Assembly (NCBI GenBank): GCA_964370755.1
Contig: CAYJKL010000010.1
Coordinates: forward strand, 1 to 45,772
DNA: 45,772 nucleotides
Reading direction: 5' to 3'
From: CAKOSP01 sp964370755
GTDB lineage: Bacteria; Bacillota_I; Bacilli_A; RF39; UBA660
In this document: in pieces, positions 39,883 through 45,772 of the stretch
Layout of the letters: the number at the start of each line of letters is the position of its first letter
Position numbering within the stretch: the first letter of the stretch is position 1
The notes under the pieces: model-generated
Database searches by the model: none
What the model was told of the DNA's origin: nothing
What the model saw: only the letters and a program-made list of their open reading frames with translations
Position numbers and translations under genes: made by a program

Positions 39883-42690
39883 TTAAGTATATAAAACTTT
39901 CTTTAAAAATTCACCAGTATAAGAAGTATCAAGTTTAGCAATTGCTTCAGGAGTACCTACTCCAACAATCGTTCCACCTTTACTTCCACCTTCTGGTCCT
40001 AAATCTATAATATGATCAGCTTGTTTAATAACATCTAAATTATGTTCAATAACTAATACTGTATCACCATTATCAACAATTCTATTTAAAATAACTAATA
40101 ACTTTTTAACATCCGCTTGATGAAGACCAGTTGTAGGTTCATCTAAAATAAATATTGATCTACCAGTTGGTTTTTTCTGTAGTTCTTTAGCAAGTTTAAC
40201 TCTTCCTGCCTCACCACCTGAAAGCGTAGGTGCACTTTGACCAAGTTTCATGTAAGAAAGACCAACATCTTCAAGTATTTTAAGTTTATTATAAACTTTC
40301 GGTACATTTTCAAAAAATCTAAGAGCTTCACTAATTCTAAGTTCTAAAACATCATGAATACTTTTATTTTTATATTTAACTTCAAGAGTTTCTTTATTAT
40401 ATCTCTTACCACCACATACATCACAAGGAACATATACATCAGGTAAAAAGTGCATTTCTATTTTCTTAACACCATCACCCCAGCAAGCTTCACATCTTCC
40501 ACCTTTAACATTAAATGAAAATCTACCAGGTCCATAACCTTTCATTTTAGCTTCTTTCATATTTGAAAAAAGTGCTCTTATATCATCAAATACTCCAGTA
40601 TAAGTAGCAGGATTACTTCTTGGAGTTCTACCAATTGCTTCTTGACTAATCATAACAACTTTATCAATTAAATCTATATTTTTAATTTCTTTAACTTTGC
40701 CAGGAAGTTCTTTAGTTTTATAAAGTTCAGATCTAAGTGATTTATAAATTATTTCATTAACAAGCGTTGATTTACCAGACCCAGATACACCCGTAACACA
40801 AACAAATTTACCAAGCGGAACTTCTACACTTACTTTCTTAAGATTATTTTCTTCAGCCTTAACAACTTTTAAAGCATTTCCATTACCTTTTCTTCTCTTT
40901 TTAGGAACATCAATTGTCTCTTTACCACTTAAAAATCTACCAGTTAAACTATTAACATTTGCCATAACTTCTTTTGGAGTTCCAGCAGCAATAATCTCTC
41001 CACCAAACTCACCAGCACCAGGACCAATATCTACTAAATAATCAGCTTCAAGCATCGTATCAGTATCATGTTCAACAACTACTAAAGTATTTCCTAAATC
41101 CCTCATTTCTTTAAGTGAGTTTATTAACTTTTCATTATCTTTTTGATGAAGACCAATACTAGGCTCATCAAGTACATATAAAACACCAGAAAGTCTTGAA
41201 CCAATTTGAGTAGCAAGTCTAATTCTTTGTGCCTCACCACCAGATAAAGTACCAGCACTTCTAGATAATGTTAAGTAAGAAAGTCCAACGTTAACAAGAA
41301 ATGATAATCTTTCTCTAATTTCTTTAAGAACCAATGTACTTATCTCTTTTTCAGTATCACTTAGTTTTATATTTACAAAAAAATTATGTAAATCTTCAAT
41401 AGACATTTGACACAAATCATCTATATTCTTTTTATTAATGTAAACAGATAAAACACCAGGTTGCAAACGTTTACCACCACAAGTATCGCAAGTAGATTCA
41501 AACATATAACCATCAAGCCACTCACGAATCCAAGTACTAGTAGTCTCAATATATCTTCTCTCTAAATTATTAACAATTCCTTCATAAAAAGAATAAGTTT
41601 TTCTAGTACCACCATTTTTAGAAGTATAATTAAACTCAAGCTCTTCATCAAGACCATACAAAATAATATCAAGATGCTCCTTAGTCATATTTTTAACAGG
41701 TATATCTAAATCTATTTTTTTATAATCTGCAACAGTTCTAATCATTGTAAAAAAAGTATTAGTTTCTTCACTATTTAGTACAGTAATTGCTCCATCATTT
41801 ATACTTTTATTTTTATCAGGTATAAGTAAATCAACATTTATTTTTTGTGTAAAACCAAGACCTTTACAATCTTCACAAGCACCAAACGGAGAATTAAAAG
41901 AAAACATTCTAGGTTCAAGTTCTCCAATTGAGTAGTTACACTTAGGACAAGCAAAATCCTCACTCATCAAAATTTCTTCTTCATCAGTTTTTATAATTAC
42001 TTTACCATGTGCCATAGAAGTGGCCATTTCAAGCGCCTCAAAAATACGAGATCGCTCATCACCATTAACAGTAATTTTATCAATAACTACATCAATATTA
42101 GATTTTTTATTTTTCTCAATTACAATATCATCAGTAGTTCTAAGTATTTCACCATTAACTCTTATTTTAGTATAACCTTTTTCACTTAAATCAGAAATCA
42201 AATCTTTATGAGTACCTTTTTCTTTTCTTACAACGGGTGCAAACACAGTAATTTTATCACCAGTTTTTTCTAAAACTTTATTAGTCATTTCTTCAATAGA
42301 CTGAGCAAAAATTGGTTCATTATGATTAGGACAATAAGGAATACCAATTCTAGCATATAAAAGACGCAGATAATCATAAATTTCTGTAATTGTTCCTACT
42401 GTTGATCTAGGATTTTTATTAGTAGTTTTCTGATCAATTGAAATACTAGGAGACAACCCTTCTATAGAGTCTACATCAGGTTTACCACTAATACCAATAA
42501 ACTGTCTTGCATACGCAGACAAACTTTCCACATATCTTCTTTGACCTTCAGCATAAATTGTATCAAACGCTAAACTTGATTTCCCAGACCCTGAAACTCC
42601 TGTCATAACTATTAATTTATTTTTAGGTAAATCTATCGAAACATTTTTTAAATTATTTTCTCTAGCACCTTTTACTCTTATTTTATCCAT
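39883..42690 (-). CDS. uvrA: excinuclease ABC subunit A
   Basis: About 935 residues. Damage-sensing ABC ATPase of nucleotide excision repair. It starts MDKIRVKGARENNLKNVSID with Walker A VMTGVSGSGKSSLAFDTIYA. It has two zinc modules (CPKCNYSIGE..CEDCKGLG and CEACWGDG..CDVCGGKR), the first signature GTLSGGEAQRIRLATQIGS, second Walker A CVTGVSGSGKSTLVNEIIY and second signature TLSGGEAGRVKLAKEL with ILDEPTTGLH. SD GAAGGAAAG fits ATG 42690; the frame extends to 42723 without support. Usually beside uvrB, here separated by about 17 kb. Confidence 0.97.
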   Translation of the reverse strand: MDKIRVKGARENNLKNVSIDLPKNKLIVMTGVSGSGKSSLAFDTIYAEGQRRYVESLSAYARQFIGISGKPDVDSIEGLSPSISIDQKTTNKNPRSTVGTITEIYDYLRLLYARIGIPYCPNHNEPIFAQSIEEMTNKVLEKTGDKITVFAPVVRKEKGTHKDLISDLSEKGYTKIRVNGEILRTTDDIVIEKNKKSNIDVVIDKITVNGDERSRIFEALEMATSMAHGKVIIKTDEEEILMSEDFACPKCNYSIGELEPRMFSFNSPFGACEDCKGLGFTQKINVDLLIPDKNKSINDGAITVLNSEETNTFFTMIRTVADYKKIDLDIPVKNMTKEHLDIILYGLDEELEFNYTSKNGGTRKTYSFYEGIVNNLERRYIETTSTWIREWLDGYMFESTCDTCGGKRLQPGVLSVYINKKNIDDLCQMSIEDLHNFFVNIKLSDTEKEISTLVLKEIRERLSFLVNVGLSYLTLSRSAGTLSGGEAQRIRLATQIGSRLSGVLYVLDEPSIGLHQKDNEKLINSLKEMRDLGNTLVVVEHDTDTMLEADYLVDIGPGAGEFGGEIIAAGTPKEVMANVNSLTGRFLSGKETIDVPKKRRKGNGNALKVVKAEENNLKKVSVEVPLGKFVCVTGVSGSGKSTLVNEIIYKSLRSELYKTKELPGKVKEIKNIDLIDKVVMISQEAIGRTPRSNPATYTGVFDDIRALFSNMKEAKMKGYGPGRFSFNVKGGRCEACWGDGVKKIEMHFLPDVYVPCDVCGGKRYNKETLEVKYKNKSIHDVLELRISEALRFFENVPKVYNKLKILEDVGLSYMKLGQSAPTLSGGEAGRVKLAKELQKKPTGRSIFILDEPTTGLHQADVKKLLVILNRIVDNGDTVLVIEHNLDVIKQADHIIDLGPEGGSKGGTIVGVGTPEAIAKLDTSYTGEFLKKVLYT

Positions 42691-42791
42691 ATACATCTTT
42701 CCTTCGCTTTTATATTCTACCACAAATTACCCAAAATATAAATCACCAATTTATAACAAATTAATATAATATGTTGAGGGGGAAAATTTTA

Positions 42792-43781
42792 GTGAAAAAT
42801 AAATTTATTTTATGTATAGTAAGTATATTTATAATTGTTTTACTAACAGGAATGTGTTTTATGTTTAACAAAAAAGAAGATAGTTCGTTAACTAATTTAA
42901 AACTTGCTGAAGTAACACACAGTGTTTTTTATACTCCACTATACGTTGCACTTGAAAATGGATATTTTAAAGAAGAAGGTATTGACCTTGAACTTATTTT
43001 AACACCAGGAGCAGATAAAGTTAGTGCTGCTGTTTTATCTGGTGATGTAAATATTGGTTTTGCAGGAGCAGAATCAGCTATATACGTTTATGAAAACGGC
43101 GAATATGATTTTATGCAAATATTTGGGGGACTTACAAAAAGAGATGGACAATTTATTGTAGCAAGAGAAAATATTGAAGATTTTGAAATAGAAGATCTTA
43201 TAGGAAAAGAAGTAATTGCAGGAAGAGCTGGTGGTATGCCCGCACTTAACTTTGAAAATAGTATAGAAAATGCAGGTATAGATACTTCCCTTGTAAATAT
43301 AAATACATCTATTGATTTTGCATCAATGACTGGAGCATTCATATCAGGAACTGGAGACTTTGTAAATGTTTTCGAACCAAATGCAACAATGCTTGAAAAA
43401 GAAGGATACGGTTATGTTGTAGCGAATGTTGGAGAGTTATCAGGAGAAGTTCCATATACAGTATTCTACGCAAAACAAAGTTTCATAGATGAAAATAAAG
43501 AAACATTAGAAAACTTTAATAAAGCAATAAAAAAAGCACTTGATTTTACATATGAAAACGAATCAAGTACTGTTGCAGAAGTGATAATAAAACAGTTTCC
43601 AGATAGTAATATAAATGATTTAACATTAATGATTGAGCGTTATAAAGAAAGTGACAGCTGGCTTAAAAATCCAATTGTAACAGAGGAATCATTTACTAAT
43701 TTAGAAAATTTCTTAATAAAGTATGAACTACTTGATGATAAAACTTCTTACAGTAATATAATAAATAATTTATATGAATAA
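42792..43781 (+). CDS. ABC transporter substrate-binding protein (NMT1/THI5/SsuA-like)
   Basis: About 329 residues. N-terminal membrane anchor or signal (KNKFILCIVSIFIIVLLTGM, with a Cys after it but no good lipobox), then a periplasmic-binding fold: KLAEVTHSVFYTPLYVALEN, GYFKEEGIDLELILTPGADK, GDVNIGFAGAESAIYVYENG, LIGKEVIAGRAGGMPALNFE. This is the NMT1/SsuA-like type that binds pyrimidine precursors of thiamine, sulfonates or nitrate. GTG 42792 is chosen because GAGGGGGAA lies just upstream. It overlaps the ATPase gene by 8 nt. The ligand is not certain; HMP-like pyrimidines are the commonest for this type in Bacilli. Confidence 0.85.
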   Translation: MKNKFILCIVSIFIIVLLTGMCFMFNKKEDSSLTNLKLAEVTHSVFYTPLYVALENGYFKEEGIDLELILTPGADKVSAAVLSGDVNIGFAGAESAIYVYENGEYDFMQIFGGLTKRDGQFIVARENIEDFEIEDLIGKEVIAGRAGGMPALNFENSIENAGIDTSLVNINTSIDFASMTGAFISGTGDFVNVFEPNATMLEKEGYGYVVANVGELSGEVPYTVFYAKQSFIDENKETLENFNKAIKKALDFTYENESSTVAEVIIKQFPDSNINDLTLMIERYKESDSWLKNPIVTEESFTNLENFLIKYELLDDKTSYSNIINNLYE

Positions 43782-44523
43782 AATTTTAGAAATTAAAAAT
43801 CTAGAAAAAATATATTACACACTTAAAGAAGAAGTGCATGCTATTAAAAATATATCATTTGATATTTATGAAAATGACTTTATAAGCATTGTAGGTCCTA
43901 GTGGATGTGGTAAATCAACAATACTAAACATAATTGCAAAACTAGATACAGAGTCAAAAGGAAGTATCACATTTAGTAAAGATAGCCCACTAATTGGTTA
44001 TATGTTTCAAAGTGATGCCCTACTTCCATGGCTAACAATACTAGATAATGCTTGCTTAGCTTTAGAAATTAAAAATATAAAAACAAAAGAAAATATAAAT
44101 TACGTAAAAAATTTACTAGTAAAATATGGACTTGAAAACTTTATAGATAAATATCCTAGTCAGTTATCTGGTGGGATGAAACAAAGAGTTGCTCTAATTA
44201 GAACACTCGCTATAAGACCTGACATACTACTACTAGACGAACCATTCTCAGCACTTGACTATCAAACTAGACTAAGTGTTACTGATGATGTTTACGAAAT
44301 AATAAAAAAAGAAAATAAGACAGTAATCATGATAACCCATGATATAGCAGAAGCTATAAGTGTTTCAGATAAAGTAATAGTACTTACAAAGAGGCCAGCA
44401 GTAATCAAAAACATAATAGATATAAATCTTAAAAACAAATCTACACCTACCCTTAATAGAGAAGATGAAAATTTTAAAATTTACTATGACATGATATGGA
44501 AAGATATAGATAAAAATGGATGA
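43774..44523 (+). CDS. ABC transporter ATP-binding protein (SsuB/TauB/ThiZ-like)
   Basis: 249 residues. Walker A VGPSGCGKSTILNIIA, Q-loop YMFQSDALLPWLTILDN, signature QLSGGMKQRVALIRTLA, Walker B ILLLDEPFSALDYQTR and the switch His in MITHDIAEAI. The QxDxLLPW form is typical of the nitrate/sulfonate/taurine/pyrimidine importers, matching the adjacent binding protein. It starts within the end of that gene (8-nt overlap) and its stop is inside a terminator, so the operon has only these two genes and lacks the permease. Confidence 0.92.
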   Translation: MNKILEIKNLEKIYYTLKEEVHAIKNISFDIYENDFISIVGPSGCGKSTILNIIAKLDTESKGSITFSKDSPLIGYMFQSDALLPWLTILDNACLALEIKNIKTKENINYVKNLLVKYGLENFIDKYPSQLSGGMKQRVALIRTLAIRPDILLLDEPFSALDYQTRLSVTDDVYEIIKKENKTVIMITHDIAEAISVSDKVIVLTKRPAVIKNIIDINLKNKSTPTLNREDENFKIYYDMIWKDIDKNG

Positions 44524-44538
44524 ATTTCCATTTTTTTA
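44514..44538 (+). terminator. terminator after the ABC transporter genes
   Basis: AAATGGA/TCCATTT stem with a 6-nt loop ending in seven T; the stop codon lies in the loop. Confidence 0.75.
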
Positions 44539-44569
44539 ATTTTACCAATTTTAATAATTCGAAACTGAA

Positions 44570-44608
44570 TTTGCATAATCTGTCCAATTATACTACAGAT
44601 TATGCAAA
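44570..44608. repeat. 14-bp perfect inverted repeat upstream of the RhuM-Doc gene
   Basis: TTTGCATAATCTGT (44570-44583) and ACAGATTATGCAAA (44595-44608) are perfect reverse complements with an 11-base loop. There is no T run, so it is not a terminator. It lies 30 bases upstream of the -35 of the RhuM-Doc promoter. Confidence 0.8.
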
Positions 44609-44637
44609 AGGTAGCTCAAATATTCAAAATCGGTGAT

Positions 44638-44666
44638 TTGATATAACTTTTCTTATATATTACAAT
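44638..44666 (+). promoter_or_regulatory. promoter of the RhuM-Doc gene
   Basis: TTGATA (44638-44643), 17-base spacer, TACAAT (44661-44666); transcription would start about 15 nt before the ATG, leaving room for the AAGGAAGG ribosome binding site. Confidence 0.7.
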
Positions 44667-44687
44667 GCAGAAGAAAGGAAGGAAAAA

Positions 44688-45629
44688 ATGAGCGAAATAA
44701 TAAAATTTGAAAATCAAAATGTAAAATTAGAGGTGAACATGAAAGATGAAACAGTTTGGTTATCTTTAAATCAAATATCCACGTTATTTAATAGAGATAA
44801 ATCCGTTATATCTAGACATATTAAAAATTCATTTATCGAAGAATTAAACAAAAATGAAACTGTTGCAAATTTTGCAACAGTTAACAAGGAAGGAAATAAA
44901 CTAGTAGAAAGAACTATAGAATTTTATAATTTAGACGTCATTATAAGTGTTGGATATAGAGTTAAATCTAAAAACGGTGTAATATTTAGAAAATGGGCAA
45001 ATAACATTTTAAAAGACTACATGCTAAAAGGTTATGCAGTTAATGAAAGAAGATTAGAATACCTTGAAAAAACAATAAAATTAATTGATATAGCAGGAAG
45101 AATAGACACAAAGTTAAATGGTGATGAAGCACAAGAAATAATTAAAGTTATAAATTACTATAAAGATGCATTAAATCTTTTAGACGCCTATGACCACAAA
45201 ACAGTAACTAAACCAGATGGTATAATTAATAACAAACAGATCAACTATAATGAATGTATAAAAATCATAGAAACACTAAAATTCAATAATGAAAGTGATA
45301 TCTTTGCACTTGAAAGAAACAAAGGACTTGAAGCTATTATAGGAGCAATATACCAAACTTATGATAAAAATGATATATATCCTACTATAGAGGAAAAAGC
45401 AGCTAATTTTTTATATTTAATTACTAAAAATCATGTTTTCATTGATGGCAACAAAAGAATAGCAGCCACATTATTTATCTATTTTCTAGACTACTATAAT
45501 GTTCTTTATAAAAATAATAAACAAGTTATAGATAATAATACACTAGTAGCTATTACCATTTTAATAGCGCAATCAAACCCAAATGAAAAAAATATTTTAG
45601 TCGATTTAGTTATGAATTTCATAAAATAA
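44688..45629 (+). CDS. RhuM N-terminal domain fused to a Doc/Fic domain
   Basis: 313 residues. Residues 1-120 are a RhuM/Bro-N-like domain (ETVWLSLNQISTLFNRDKSV, FYNLDVIISVGYRVKSK, FRKWANNILKDYMLKGYAV), homologous to the gene at 22722-23735. Residues 175-313 are a Doc/Fic domain with active-site HVFIDGNKRIA (His249, Asp253, Asn255, Arg257). The GNKR form with Asp is closer to Doc (a kinase of EF-Tu in phage P1) than to AMPylating Fic proteins (EGNGR). No inhibitory (S/T)xxxE(G/N) helix is obvious. It has its own promoter and a 14-bp inverted repeat upstream. Followed by a Bro-N-like gene 45 nt downstream. Toxic or regulatory activity is inference. Confidence 0.85.
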   Translation: MSEIIKFENQNVKLEVNMKDETVWLSLNQISTLFNRDKSVISRHIKNSFIEELNKNETVANFATVNKEGNKLVERTIEFYNLDVIISVGYRVKSKNGVIFRKWANNILKDYMLKGYAVNERRLEYLEKTIKLIDIAGRIDTKLNGDEAQEIIKVINYYKDALNLLDAYDHKTVTKPDGIINNKQINYNECIKIIETLKFNNESDIFALERNKGLEAIIGAIYQTYDKNDIYPTIEEKAANFLYLITKNHVFIDGNKRIAATLFIYFLDYYNVLYKNNKQVIDNNTLVAITILIAQSNPNEKNILVDLVMNFIK

Positions 45630-45674
45630 CGATTATATTTAAGTAAATTATTATACGCAAGAAAGGAAAAAAAT

Positions 45675-45772
45675 ATGAACTCAGAAAAATTACAAATAAT
45701 AAACAAAATATTCAACAACACTGAAATAAGAAGTGTTTGGAATAAGGAAGAAGAAAAATACTATATAAGCAT
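45675..45772 (+). CDS. Bro-N/antirepressor-like protein, N-terminal fragment
   Basis: Partial; runs off the right edge after 32 codons. It reads MNSEKLQIINKIFNN, then TEIRSVWNKEEEKYYIS, the opening of a common Bro-N/phage-antirepressor-type family in gut Firmicutes (IFNxxEIRxxWxxEExxxYxS). SD GAAAGGAAA precedes ATG 45675. Only the beginning is visible, so assignment is tentative. Confidence 0.55.
   Translation, partial: MNSEKLQIINKIFNNTEIRSVWNKEEEKYYIS

Noticed and set aside
44570..44608. Rho-independent terminator at the 14-bp inverted repeat
   Set aside because: No T run follows on either strand and the ABC operon already ends at 44514-44538.
1..45772. CRISPR array or prophage
   Set aside because: No regularly spaced repeats were seen, and there is no integrase, terminase or capsid gene; RhuM and Bro-N genes alone are not enough to call a prophage.

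Overview
The window reads as chromosomal DNA from a very AT-rich, low-GC Gram-positive bacterium of the Bacilli/Firmicutes type. The evidence is gene content and order: gpsB beside rnpB, recU overlapping a PBP1A gene, dnaD beside nth, scpA-scpB, a RodZ/YmfM-like gene beside pgsA, GGAGG-type ribosome binding sites and TTGACA/TATAAT promoters. TGG is used for Trp and TGA as a stop. A CotD-like cysteine/histidine-rich protein hints at a spore-forming ancestor. An uncultured gut Bacilli lineage is plausible, but that is inference.

Layout. 1-3.6 kb (mostly minus strand): 5' end of rpsB with a possibly structured leader, tRNA-Ala, rpoZ, a prepilin-like gene, a CotD-like coat gene, pgsA, a RodZ-like gene, RNase P RNA and gpsB. 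3.6-6.9 kb (plus): recU-pbp1A. 6.9-11.4 kb (minus): nth, dnaD, cca, a DUF368/PopT-type lipid carrier translocase and a transglutaminase-fold protein. 11.5-17.5 kb: tRNA-Leu, two zinc-ribbon membrane proteins, scpB-scpA, two membrane-anchored proteins (one thioredoxin-like) and tRNA-Met. 17.5-22.7 kb: a FAD dehydrogenase, a CBS-type family II pyrophosphatase and uvrB. 22.7-28.4 kb is more accessory: a RhuM-family gene, a PH-domain gene next to a protein with the architecture of a pentameric ligand-gated ion channel, a HAD phosphatase and a DUF2779 nuclease-like protein. 28.5-30.6 kb: a compact dtxR-sufC-sufB operon resembling the minimal SUF-like (SMS) Fe-S assembly system. 30.7-34.9 kb: hypothetical genes, a DUF6512 membrane protein, a zinc metallopeptidase and cysS. 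34.9-37.2 kb: a large secreted surface protein whose GC-richer 3' end is followed by three hairpins and a decayed copy of that 3' end. 37.2-42.7 kb: trxB, lgt, a class I amidotransferase and uvrA. 42.7-44.5 kb: substrate-binding protein and ATPase of an ABC importer with no permease gene here. 44.5 kb to the end: a RhuM-Doc/Fic fusion behind a 14-bp inverted repeat, then the start of a Bro-N-like gene.

The most interesting items are: (1) the surface protein whose 3' end resembles the variable region of a diversity-generating retroelement target, with a decayed asparagine-rich copy just downstream; (2) the DtxR-family regulator with a CxCx5CxxC tail driving the minimal Suf operon from a promoter that overlaps a palindrome; (3) the pentameric-channel-like protein; (4) the RhuM/Doc/Bro-N accessory island. 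No reverse transcriptase, integrase, transposase or CRISPR array was seen.
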